DNA of 17,212 bases from JAOTYV01 sp041557595 (GCA_041557595.1 JBFFGE010000093.1:1-17212), one strand, 5' to 3'. Shown: positions 7,364 through 14,773, numbered from the stretch's first letter. Made by a program: numbers and translations. The notes: generated by a model from the sequence alone, not told the origin.

Positions 7364-8968
7364 ATGAAGGGTATTATCGTTTGTCCGCAACCGCGCGCCG
7401 CGGATGTCGGCGCCGAGATTTTGGAAAACGGCGGCACCGCCTTCGATGCCGCGATCGCCACCGCCTTCGCGCAGATGGTCGTCGACCCCTTCATGTGCGG
7501 CATCGGCGGAATGGGCACGTTTCAGTACTTCCGCGCCGATACCGGCGAAAACGGCATGATCGACTTCCATGCCCGCGCCGGATCGAAGGTGACCGAAGAC
7601 ATGTGGGCCGCCGACAGCCGGGGCCGCACCGAAGTTTCCGGCTACACCCTGTTCGACGATTTCCGCAGCGAACTCGGCTATACCTCGATCCTGACGCCCG
7701 GCACGATCGCCGGCTTCTCGGCAGCCCATGAACGGTTGTGCTCGAAGCCGTGGGCCGAGCTGCTCGCCCCCGCCGCCCGATTGGCGCGCGACGGCACGGC
7801 ACTGGCGAGTTTCGCCCACGACTTCCTATCCCGCACGATGATGGCCGGGGTGCCGGGCGGCCTGCAGCGGGTCTCGGTGACCGACGCCTGCAAGGCGATC
7901 CATCTGCGTCCCGACGGCAATCTGTACGCAGTGGGCGAACTGCACCGCAATCCGGACATGGCGGATACGATCGAGACCATCGCCGCGGACGGCGCGGATA
8001 CTTTTTACCGCGGCGATCTTTCCCGACGCATCGCGGCCGACCTGGAGGCGAACGGATCCTTCGTGACGGCGGAGGATCTCGCCGGCTACACGGTCCGGTC
8101 CGGCCCGCCGGTCAAGGGCACGTACCGGGGCTACACGGTGTGTTCCAACCCGCCGCCCGGCAGCGGTGTCACGCTGGTGCAGATGCTGCAAATCCTGGCG
8201 CAGTTCGACCTGGGATCGCTGCACCACGGCTCGGCTGAGCATCTCGACCTGGTAGCGCGCGCCATGGCGGCGGCCCATACGGACCGCAACCGGTATCTCG
8301 CCGATCCGGACTTCGCCGAAGTGCCGCTCGACATGCTCCTGTCGGAGGACCGCGCCCGGGAGTGGGCGGAAAAGATCCGCGCCGGAGAATTTCTCGGCGA
8401 CGGCCGCGAGGAACCGCAAACCTGCACGACGCATCTCTCGGTGTACGACGCGGCGGGCAACGCGGTGTCCTGCACCCACACGCTCGGCACCGGATCCGGC
8501 GTCGTCACGCCCGGCTTGGGCTTCGTCTACAACAACTCGATGAAGCTGTTCGATCCGATTCCCGGCAGCAGCAACTCCATCGCCGCGGGCAAGGCGCGGA
8601 CCACCGGGATGGTGCCGACAATGCTCTTCCGGGACGGCAAGCCCCGGATCGTGGTCGGCGCGCCGGGCGGCAGCGTGATCATCAGCGCGGTGCTCCAGAC
8701 CATCCTCAATATCGTCGATTTCGGCATGTCGCCGGTCGAGGCGGTCACCGTTCCGCGCATTCATTGCGAAGGCGGCGCCATCCATGCGGAAGCCCGCGTC
8801 CAGGGATCGACTTGCCGGGCGCTTACCGCCATGGGGCATGAGGTCAAGCAGAGCGCGATCAGTTTCGATCCGGTGATGTCGCGGGGCCATGTGGTCCTGA
8901 TCGAGGACGGCGAATGGCGCGGCGGCGCGGACCCGCGGGGCGGCGGCGGCGTCGCCTACGCCCGGTAG
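7364..8968 (+). CDS. Gamma-glutamyltransferase-like Ntn hydrolase, cytoplasmic
   Basis: A 534-residue member of the gamma-glutamyltransferase family. The N-terminal block AEILENGGTAFDAAIA and the glycine-rich CGIGGMGTF mark the large subunit. TTHLSV begins at the predicted self-cleavage and nucleophile residue T355, followed by the small-subunit blocks GLGFVYNNSM, TTGMVPTML and GAPGGSVI. The chain should therefore split before T355 into roughly 38- and 19-kDa subunits. Unlike periplasmic E. coli GGT there is no signal peptide, because the protein starts directly on the core. Possible roles are hydrolysis of gamma-glutamyl amides or of cephalosporin/glutaryl-like acyl amides; the exact substrate is unknown. 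It is the last gene of the four-hydrolase cluster, 19 bases after the EEP stop. Confidence 0.9.
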   Translation: MKGIIVCPQPRAADVGAEILENGGTAFDAAIATAFAQMVVDPFMCGIGGMGTFQYFRADTGENGMIDFHARAGSKVTEDMWAADSRGRTEVSGYTLFDDFRSELGYTSILTPGTIAGFSAAHERLCSKPWAELLAPAARLARDGTALASFAHDFLSRTMMAGVPGGLQRVSVTDACKAIHLRPDGNLYAVGELHRNPDMADTIETIAADGADTFYRGDLSRRIAADLEANGSFVTAEDLAGYTVRSGPPVKGTYRGYTVCSNPPPGSGVTLVQMLQILAQFDLGSLHHGSAEHLDLVARAMAAAHTDRNRYLADPDFAEVPLDMLLSEDRAREWAEKIRAGEFLGDGREEPQTCTTHLSVYDAAGNAVSCTHTLGTGSGVVTPGLGFVYNNSMKLFDPIPGSSNSIAAGKARTTGMVPTMLFRDGKPRIVVGAPGGSVIISAVLQTILNIVDFGMSPVEAVTVPRIHCEGGAIHAEARVQGSTCRALTAMGHEVKQSAISFDPVMSRGHVVLIEDGEWRGGADPRGGGGVAYAR

Positions 8969-9017
8969 GCAAAATATATCGTCCGAGGCTTCGAAGACCT
9001 TGCACCCTGAACCGGCG

Positions 9018-9043
9018 ATTCGGCGGAATTCGGCGTGAATTCG
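9018..9043. repeat. Direct repeats about one helical turn apart upstream of the repressor gene
   Basis: ATTCGGCG occurs at 9018-9025 and 9028-9035, and a third partial copy ATTCG at 9039-9043. The spacing is 10 and 11 bases. They sit between the GGT-like stop and the AT-rich promoter of the S24 repressor. Helical phasing would suit an activator or repressor binding one DNA face, but the unit is short and could be chance in GC-rich sequence. Confidence 0.4.
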
Positions 9044-9064
9044 TTAAGAAACTTTTTGCATTTT

Positions 9065-9086
9065 CCTAAAATTTGATCTTTTTAGG
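9065..9086. promoter_or_regulatory. Operator-like inverted repeat 1 for the S24 repressor
   Basis: CCTAAAA (9065-9071) and TTTTAGG (9080-9086) form a perfect 7-bp inverted repeat with an 8-base spacer. This is the usual geometry for a dimeric CI/LexA-type repressor, upstream of the predicted promoter of the gene starting at 9156. A second copy of the CCTA/TAGG pair follows at 9095-9108. Confidence 0.55.
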
Positions 9087-9093
9087 TCTTTTA

Positions 9094-9109
9094 TCCTATT
9101 TTTCTAGGA
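9094..9109. promoter_or_regulatory. Operator-like inverted repeat 2 for the S24 repressor
   Basis: TCCTA (9094-9098) and TAGGA (9105-9109) are a perfect 5-bp inverted repeat with a 6-base spacer. It shares the CCTA/TAGG half-sites of the repeat at 9065-9086 but with closer spacing. It ends 2 bases before the -10-like TATACT at 9112, so a bound repressor would cover the promoter spacer. Confidence 0.5.
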
Positions 9110-9111
9110 GA

Positions 9112-9117
9112 TATACT
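9112..9117 (+). promoter_or_regulatory. Putative -10 element of the S24 repressor gene
   Basis: TATACT matches the sigma-70 -10 consensus TATAAT at five of six positions. It lies in an AT-rich stretch standing out from GC-rich surroundings and would give a leader of about 35 bases before the ATG at 9156. No good -35 box is seen at 16-18 bases spacing (TTTTAT-like only), as is common for activated or repressed promoters. Confidence 0.5.
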
Positions 9118-9155
9118 GAAATCATCCCAACAAACGCACACGGAGCTCCCTATAC

Positions 9156-9788
9156 ATGCTGCGGCATCAGGACGTTTGGCGCGCCATCGATCGCATGGCG
9201 GCAGAGAGTGGCATGTCGGCCTCCGCGCTCGCCCGAAAAGCGGGCCTCGACCCCACGAGTTTCAACAAAAGCAAACGCGTGGCGCGCAACGGCAAGCCCC
9301 GCTGGCCGACCACCGAAAGCATCGCCAAGGTCCTGGAAGCGACGAACAGCAGTATCGGTCATTTCGTCACCTTGATGAGCGACGGGTCGGACGGGGGCGT
9401 GATGCAGCGTATTCCCGTCATCGGCTATGCACAGGCCGGACGGGACGGATTTTTCGACGACGCGGGCTATCCCACCGGCAGCGGCTGGGACGCGGTCGAT
9501 TTTCCCAATGTCGGCGACCCGAACGCCTATGCGCTGGAAATTTCCGGCGATAGCATGGAGCCGGTGTTTCGCGACGGCGACGTGGTTGTCGTCTCGCCCC
9601 GTGCCAGCATTCGCCGCGGCGACCGGATCGTCGTGAAGACCCCGCAGGGCGAAATCCTGGCGAAGCAATTGCAGCGCCAGACCGCAAACCGCCTGGAGCT
9701 GCTGTCGTTCAATTCGGCGCATGCGACGGTGGAAATTTCGCTCGAGGACATCGAGTGGATGGCCCGCATCATCTGGGCGAGCCAATAG
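9156..9788 (+). CDS. LexA/CI-type transcriptional repressor (HTH + S24 peptidase domain)
   Basis: A 210-residue regulator. Residues about 5-65 form a helix-turn-helix of the Cro/CI kind (MSASALARKAGLDPTSFNKS is the HTH core). Residues about 86-205 are an S24/LexA-like peptidase domain. The catalytic dyad is intact: S133 in ISGDSMEP and K170 in GEILAKQL, separated by 37 residues exactly as Ser119 and Lys156 in E. coli LexA. An Ala-Gly pair at 94-95 (GYAQAGRDG) sits where LexA and lambda CI are cut. It could thus be inactivated by self-cleavage in response to DNA damage or another signal; this is inference. GGAG at 9142-9145 is 10 bases before the ATG. No phage genes surround it, so it is a chromosomal stand-alone repressor, possibly self-regulated through the inverted repeats upstream and perhaps also affecting neighbouring genes. 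Confidence 0.92.
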   Translation: MLRHQDVWRAIDRMAAESGMSASALARKAGLDPTSFNKSKRVARNGKPRWPTTESIAKVLEATNSSIGHFVTLMSDGSDGGVMQRIPVIGYAQAGRDGFFDDAGYPTGSGWDAVDFPNVGDPNAYALEISGDSMEPVFRDGDVVVVSPRASIRRGDRIVVKTPQGEILAKQLQRQTANRLELLSFNSAHATVEISLEDIEWMARIIWASQ

Positions 9789-9812
9789 GCAGCCCTGGCG
9801 CGGCGACCGCGG

Positions 9813-11399
9813 TCAGCCTGCCGAGAGGTCCTCGCCGGCCAGCGCCCGGCGGATCAGGGTGACCGTTTCCGGCACGCCGTACAACGCGACGAAGGACCCC
9901 ATGCGCGGCCCCTGCTGCTGGCCGAGCAACACCTCGTAGAGCGCCCGGAACCAGTCGCGCAGCTGCTCGAAGCCATTCTGCTTGCCGATCTCGTAGATCT
10001 CGTTCTGGATCGCCTCCGCCGTCGACCCCGCGGGCAGGGCTTCCAGCTTGTCGACGAGTTGACCCAGCGCCGTGCGCTCGACGTCGGTCGGAACCCGAAA
10101 TCGCTTCTCGGGTTTGACGAAATCCTGATAGTAGCGGATCGCATACCCCACCAGATCGTCCAGCATCGGCAGCGTTTCCGGCGACGCATCCGGCGCGTAG
10201 CGGGTGATGAAGCCCCACAACACGGCCTTGTCCTCGGTATTGCAGACGCCGGCGAGGTTCAGCAGGATCGCGAAGCTAATCGGCGACCCCACCGCCGGCG
10301 GCGCGCCGTTGTGGATATGCCAGACGGGGTTTTCCAACTGCCGGGCCGGCTCTTCGTCGGGATATTTGGCGAGAAAGGTCAGGTACTCGTCGACATTCTT
10401 CGGGATGACATCGAAGTACAAACGCTTGGCCGCCTTCGGCTTGCCGTACATGAACAGCGCCAGGCTGTCGCCCGGCGCATAGGCCAGCCATTCTTCCAAC
10501 GACAAGCCGTTGCCGCGCGACTTCGATATCTTCTCGCCGTTCTCGTCCAGGAACAGCTCGTAGGTGAAGCTCTCCGGCGGCGGTCCGCCCAGGGCGCGGC
10601 AAATTCGGCTCGACTGCTGCACCGAATCGATCAAATCCTTGCCGGACATCTCATAGTCCACGCCGAGCGCATACCAGCGCATCGCCCAATCCGGCTTCCA
10701 TTGCAGCTTGCAGTTCCCGCCGGTGACCGGCGTCTCGACCATTTTCCCATCCTCGCGCCGGTAGACGATCGTGCCGGCCTGCGGATTGGTCTCGACAACC
10801 GGCACCTGCAACACATGTCGCGTCTCCGGACAGACCGGCAGGAACGGGCTGTAGCTCTTGCGCCGCTCCTCGCCGAGTGTCGGCAGCATGATGTCCATCA
10901 CCGCGTCATAACATTCGAGCAGACGCAGCAACGCCGCATCGAAACGGCCCTCGGTGTAGCACTCGGTCGAGCTGACGAATTCGTATTCGAAGCCGAACTC
11001 GTCGAGGAAGGCGCGCAGCCTGGCATTATTGTGATGGCCGAAACTTTCATGGGTGCCGAACGGATCCGGCACCTCGGTGAGCGGCTTGTTCAAATGCTGC
11101 TGTAGCAGTTCCTGGTTGGGGACGTTTTCCGGCACCTTGCGCAACCCGTCCATGTCGTCGGAAAACGCGAACAGCCGGGTCGGCACGTCGGACAGCGCCT
11201 CGAACGCCCGCCGCACCATGGTGGTGCGCATGACTTCGCCGAAGGTGCCGATATGCGGCAGGCCGGACGGCCCGTAGCCCGTCTCGAACAGGACGTAGCC
11301 CTTCTCCGGCGTCTTGCCGTGGACGCGCTTGAGCACACGGCGCGCTTCCTGGAACGGCCACGCCTTCGCCTGTGTCGCCAGCTCACGAAGATCGGACAT
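9813..11399 (-). CDS. lysS: Lysine--tRNA ligase, class I
   Basis: A 528-residue class I (archaeal-type) lysyl-tRNA synthetase that charges tRNA-Lys in the cytoplasm; the gene is also called lysK. The Rossmann signature appears as GLPHIGT (46-52), a HIGH variant, and the second signature as KISKSRGN (290-297), the KMSKS loop. Other family blocks include TGYGPSG (40-46), GKDLIDS (253-259) and FTYELFLDENGEKISKS. The C-terminal region (about 340-528) is the alpha-helical anticodon-binding part. Full-length, ATG at 11399 with GAGG 6 bases upstream on the coding strand. It converges on the S24 repressor with a 24-base gap and diverges from the helicase with a 140-base gap. Possession of class I rather than class II LysRS is the normal state in many alphaproteobacteria. 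Confidence 0.97.
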   Translation of the reverse strand: MSDLRELATQAKAWPFQEARRVLKRVHGKTPEKGYVLFETGYGPSGLPHIGTFGEVMRTTMVRRAFEALSDVPTRLFAFSDDMDGLRKVPENVPNQELLQQHLNKPLTEVPDPFGTHESFGHHNNARLRAFLDEFGFEYEFVSSTECYTEGRFDAALLRLLECYDAVMDIMLPTLGEERRKSYSPFLPVCPETRHVLQVPVVETNPQAGTIVYRREDGKMVETPVTGGNCKLQWKPDWAMRWYALGVDYEMSGKDLIDSVQQSSRICRALGGPPPESFTYELFLDENGEKISKSRGNGLSLEEWLAYAPGDSLALFMYGKPKAAKRLYFDVIPKNVDEYLTFLAKYPDEEPARQLENPVWHIHNGAPPAVGSPISFAILLNLAGVCNTEDKAVLWGFITRYAPDASPETLPMLDDLVGYAIRYYQDFVKPEKRFRVPTDVERTALGQLVDKLEALPAGSTAEAIQNEIYEIGKQNGFEQLRDWFRALYEVLLGQQQGPRMGSFVALYGVPETVTLIRRALAGEDLSAG

Positions 11400-11539
11400 G
11401 CGCGGCCTCGATGCATTGCTTTCACGGGATGCCGGAAACTAGGGGCAGGACCCCAAGGCGTCAACACTTCGAAAAACAAACCGGCGCCCATCAACCATTC
11501 TTCGCGCGCCGCGCATTCGCCCGGTATGATGCTGCGACC
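11400..11539. promoter_or_regulatory. Divergent control region between lysS and the helicase gene
   Basis: This 140-base gap holds the promoters for both genes. TATGAT at 11525-11530 is a near-consensus -10 for the rightward helicase and ends only 9 bases before its ATG, so transcription could begin at or next to the start codon. A small GGGG/CCCC dyad (11442-11454, 5-base loop) lies in the lysS leader. No T-box or riboswitch fold is recognisable. Confidence 0.4.
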
Positions 11540-14302
11540 ATGTCCTCGAGCGCCAATCCCACAGCACCCTCCGCGATCGCCCTGCCCGATACGCCCACAG
11601 TGGTCGTCGGTCTCGGCCGCGCCGCGTGGCTGAGCCAGGACGGCGAGGTGGAGGTGCTCGACCTCAAAGCCGCGGCGAACCGCGTGCGCGGAGGACCGCC
11701 GCCGATGCTCTGCCATGGGCCGTCCGCCGCACGGCGGCTCGGGATCGATCCGTTTCCCGCCCATGACCTGCTCGAACTCTTTGCCTTCGCACGGCCGGCT
11801 CAGTTTTGCGTGCCCACGCCCTACGGCCTGGCAACCGCGCTGGAGCTGGACCCTCCGAAAGACTTGGCCGGCGCCGCGCTGGTGCTTCGACGCGCCGCGA
11901 CGCGGCTGCTGGCCGACCTCGGCGAGGAAAGCGCTGCGCGCGGCGCGCGGCCGGTCGCCCATGCGATGGCCGGCGGCGGCTGGCCCTGGGGCGCGGCGGT
12001 GCTGCGCGCGCTGGGCGAAGACGCGGCGCCGCAAACGCGCGCGCCCGGCGCGGGGCTCGACATCTGGCGGCGCCTGCCCGAATGGAAGGATCACGCGCCG
12101 CCCGACCCGCCCGGCAGCATCGCCGTCGACCCCGCGGCGGCGCGGCAGCGGCTGACCGAATTGCTGGGCGGGGATGCCGAAGCCCGGCCGAGCCAGGCGG
12201 ATTATGCCTCGGCGGTGAGTGCCGCCTTCGCGCCCCGCGCCAAGCCCGGCGTGCCGCACTTCCTGCTGGCCGAGGCGGGCACCGGCGTCGGCAAGACAAT
12301 GGGCTATCTGGCACCCTCCAGCCTGTGGGCGGAACGCAACGGCGCGCCGGTCTGGATCTCGACCTACACGCGCAATCTGCAGCATCAGATCGACCAAGAA
12401 CTCGACCGGCTGTTCCCGGAACCCAACGCCAAGAGCAACCGCGTCGTCGTCCGGATGGGCCGGGAAAACTATCTCTGCCTGCTGAATTTCGAGGACGCGG
12501 TGCGCGGCGTCGGCCTGCGCCGCCACGATGCGGTCGCGCTCGGCCTGATGGCGCGCTGGGCCGGCCGCTCGCGCGACGGCGGCATGGCCGGCGGAGACTT
12601 TCCCGCCTGGCTGGTCGACCTGCTGGGCACCGGCCGCACGCTGGCCTTGAGCGACCATCGCGGCGAATGCATCTATTCGGCCTGCGACCATTACGGCAAA
12701 TGCTTCATCGAGCGCAGCATCCGCAAGGCGCGGCGCGCCGATCTGGTAATTGCCAACCACGCCCTGGTGATGATCCAGGCGGCGCGCGACGCCGGCGAAA
12801 CCGCGCACACACCGACACGGTATGTGTTCGATGAGGGCCATCATGTCTTCGACGCCGCCGACGGCGCCTTTTCGGCCCATCTCAGCGGCCGGGAAATGGC
12901 CGAGTTGCGGCGCTGGCTGCGCGGCGTCGAGGGCAGGCGGCGCGGTCGCGGCCTGAAACGCCGGGTCGAAGACCTGCTGGGCGAGGACGATTCGGCGCAG
13001 ACCGCGCTCGACCAATGCCTGCACGCGGCGGGCGCGCTGCCCGACACCGGATGGCGGCAACGCTGTGTCGACGAAGCGCCGAAGGGCGTGGCGGAAGCGT
13101 TCCTCGCGGCGGCCCGCACGCACACCTATGCCCGCGCGCCGGACAACCGTGGGCCCTATGCGCTGGAAGCCGAAATCACCGAGCCGGCGGAGACAGTCCT
13201 GGCCGCGGCCAAAGCCCTCGCCTCCGCCCTGCGGCAAATCGAGGACCCGGTTCGCAAATTGCGCGAGCGCCTGCTGGCGCGGCTCGACGACGAGGCGGAA
13301 GAGCTCGAGACGCAGACGCGCATCCGGATCGAGGCGATCTGCCGGTCGCTCAAGTATCGCGCGGAATCGCTGCTGCGCGCCTGGCGTGACATGCTTGCCG
13401 CGCTGGCGACGGAAACGCCGGCGGACTTCGTCGACTGGTTCGCGGTCGAGCGCATGGAGGGCCGCGATATCGATATCGGCATGTACCGGCATTGGATCGA
13501 CCCGACCATCCCCTTTGCCGAAACCGTGGCGGTGCCGGCGCATGGCGTCCTGGTGACCTCCGCAACCCTGCGCGACGGATCGGGCGATGCGGAGGCGGAT
13601 TGGCGCGCCGCCGAAATTCGCACCGGCGCGGACCATCTGCCGGCCGCAATCCGGGCCGCGGTACCGTCGCCCTTCGCCTATCGGGAGCAAACCCGCGTCT
13701 TCGTCATCACCGATGTGCGCAAGGACGATGCCGCGCAGGTGTCGGCGGCCTATCGCGAGCTGTTCCTCGCCTCGGGCGGCGGCGCGCTCGGCCTGTTCAC
13801 CGCCATCAGCCGGCTGCGCCAGGTCCATGGCCGGATCGCCGAACCGCTCGACCAGGCCGCGCTGCCGCTCTACGCCCAGCATGTGGACCGGCTCAATCTC
13901 GCCACCCTGATCGATATTTTCCGCGCCGAAGAAAAATCCTGCCTGCTCGGCACCGACGCGGTTCGCGACGGCGTCGATGTTCCCGGCGAGAGCCTGCGTC
14001 TCATCGTCTTCGACCGCGTGCCCTGGCCGCGCCCCACCATCCTGCACAAGGCGCGCCGCAAGGCCTTCGGCAGCCGCGGCTATGACGACATGCTGACCCG
14101 GCTGCGCCTGAAGCAGGCCTATGGCCGGCTGATCCGCCGGGCAACCGACCGGGGCATTTTCGTGCTGCTCGATCCGATGATGCCATCGCGCCTCGGCGGC
14201 GCCTTTCCGGAGGGTGTGGAGATGGAACGCGTCGGACTTGCCGAGGCGGTGGCCGCCTGCAAATCCTTCTTTTCTGAGGCCAAGACAAATGGGGAGCCTT
14301 GA
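11540..14302 (+). CDS. DinG-family Fe-S ATP-dependent DNA helicase
   Basis: A 920-residue superfamily 2 helicase of the DinG/YoaA/XPD type, expected to unwind forked or R-loop DNA in repair. A Q-like element (217-230) precedes Walker A GTGVGKT (247-253); the DEGH box is at 431-434, and motif VI is QAYGRLIRR (859-867). Four cysteines C313, C377, C382 and C388 form the Fe-S site; the last three have the same 5- and 6-residue spacing as in E. coli DinG. Residues 1-210 are an extra domain with LCHG and HDLLELFAFARP that weakly recalls the DnaQ-like exonuclease domain of Gram-positive DinG but lacks its acidic residues. The ATG at 11540 is chosen because the 56-residue upstream extension overlaps lysS and is low complexity; no ribosome site is visible. 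The frame continues into the T-arm-like hairpin where it stops. Confidence 0.93.
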   Translation: MSSSANPTAPSAIALPDTPTVVVGLGRAAWLSQDGEVEVLDLKAAANRVRGGPPPMLCHGPSAARRLGIDPFPAHDLLELFAFARPAQFCVPTPYGLATALELDPPKDLAGAALVLRRAATRLLADLGEESAARGARPVAHAMAGGGWPWGAAVLRALGEDAAPQTRAPGAGLDIWRRLPEWKDHAPPDPPGSIAVDPAAARQRLTELLGGDAEARPSQADYASAVSAAFAPRAKPGVPHFLLAEAGTGVGKTMGYLAPSSLWAERNGAPVWISTYTRNLQHQIDQELDRLFPEPNAKSNRVVVRMGRENYLCLLNFEDAVRGVGLRRHDAVALGLMARWAGRSRDGGMAGGDFPAWLVDLLGTGRTLALSDHRGECIYSACDHYGKCFIERSIRKARRADLVIANHALVMIQAARDAGETAHTPTRYVFDEGHHVFDAADGAFSAHLSGREMAELRRWLRGVEGRRRGRGLKRRVEDLLGEDDSAQTALDQCLHAAGALPDTGWRQRCVDEAPKGVAEAFLAAARTHTYARAPDNRGPYALEAEITEPAETVLAAAKALASALRQIEDPVRKLRERLLARLDDEAEELETQTRIRIEAICRSLKYRAESLLRAWRDMLAALATETPADFVDWFAVERMEGRDIDIGMYRHWIDPTIPFAETVAVPAHGVLVTSATLRDGSGDAEADWRAAEIRTGADHLPAAIRAAVPSPFAYREQTRVFVITDVRKDDAAQVSAAYRELFLASGGGALGLFTAISRLRQVHGRIAEPLDQAALPLYAQHVDRLNLATLIDIFRAEEKSCLLGTDAVRDGVDVPGESLRLIVFDRVPWPRPTILHKARRKAFGSRGYDDMLTRLRLKQAYGRLIRRATDRGIFVLLDPMMPSRLGGAFPEGVEMERVGLAEAVAACKSFFSEAKTNGEP

Positions 14303-14308
14303 ACTCCC
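14292..14308 (-). other. tRNA T-arm-like hairpin at the helicase stop codon
   Basis: On the minus strand GGGAG-TTCAAGG-CTCCC is a perfect 5-bp stem with a 7-base loop fitting the T-loop consensus TTCRANN, preceded by a GGTC-like variable segment. This is the geometry of the 3' part of a tRNA. I looked for the matching 5' acceptor strand and a 7-base anticodon loop upstream (14310-14370) and did not find them, so it is not a complete tRNA. It may be a tRNA remnant or chance. The helicase TGA (14300-14302) lies in the loop. Confidence 0.3.
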
Positions 14309-14353
14309 GACCGGCGCATCACCATATGCAGGGCACGCAAAAATCACACAAAT

Positions 14354-14770
14354 ATGGATTCCTGGATGCTCAGCAAACAAGCCGCCTTGATTTATACCAT
14401 GGTCATCGTGTCCGCATCGGACCGTAATATGCCGGATGTGGAACTGTCGACGATCGGCCAGATCGTACAGGGACTGCCGGTATTCGACGGGTTCGACTCC
14501 GCCAAATTGATGGAGACCGCTGCAACCTGCGCCGAAATGCTGTCCGTCGAGGAGGGCCTGGAAGCCGCCTTGCAGGCGATCGACAATGCACTGCCCGAAG
14601 GATTGCGCGAAACCGCCTATGCGCTCGCCGTCGAAATTGCCGCGGCCGACCGCAAGGTCGAGCTGGAAGAAATGCGCGTCCTGGAAATGGTCCGCCACCG
14701 GCTCGATATCGACCGGCTGGTCGCCGCCGCGCTCGAACGCGCGGTCCGCGCCCGGTACGCAAAGGCGTAG
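14354..14770 (+). CDS. TerB-like tellurite resistance family protein
   Basis: A 138-residue all-helical soluble protein of the TerB/DjlA-N-like family. Two similar halves each carry an acidic loop: SASDRNMPDVEL (about 21-32) and AAADRKVELEEM (about 96-107), the positions where TerB proteins bind metal. The family is linked to tellurite resistance or membrane-stress systems, but solitary TerB-like proteins such as this one have no settled function, and no terC, terD or terE gene is near. The ATG at 14354 lacks an obvious ribosome site; the ATG at 14366 is an alternative. It lies 51 bases after the helicase and 3 bases before the GNAT gene, so it is probably in one transcript with both. Confidence 0.85.
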   Translation: MDSWMLSKQAALIYTMVIVSASDRNMPDVELSTIGQIVQGLPVFDGFDSAKLMETAATCAEMLSVEEGLEAALQAIDNALPEGLRETAYALAVEIAAADRKVELEEMRVLEMVRHRLDIDRLVAAALERAVRARYAKA

Positions 14771-14773
14771 ACG

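Noticed and set aside
8969..9155. A prophage boundary near the S24 repressor.
   Set aside because: No integrase, cro-like divergent gene, att repeat or phage structural gene is present on either side; the neighbours are metabolic and translation genes.
9805..9814. The perfect palindrome GACCGCGGTC between the S24 and lysS stop codons as a bidirectional terminator.
   Set aside because: Ten bases with no loop cannot form a useful hairpin and there are no T-runs; short GC palindromes are frequent in this composition.
14284..14370. A complete tRNA gene on the minus strand.
   Set aside because: Only the T-arm and part of a variable loop fit. The matching 5' acceptor strand, the D-arm and a 7-base anticodon loop are missing.
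14354..14770. A tellurite resistance operon.
   Set aside because: Only a solitary TerB-like gene is present; no terC, terD, terE or terZ homologue is in the window.
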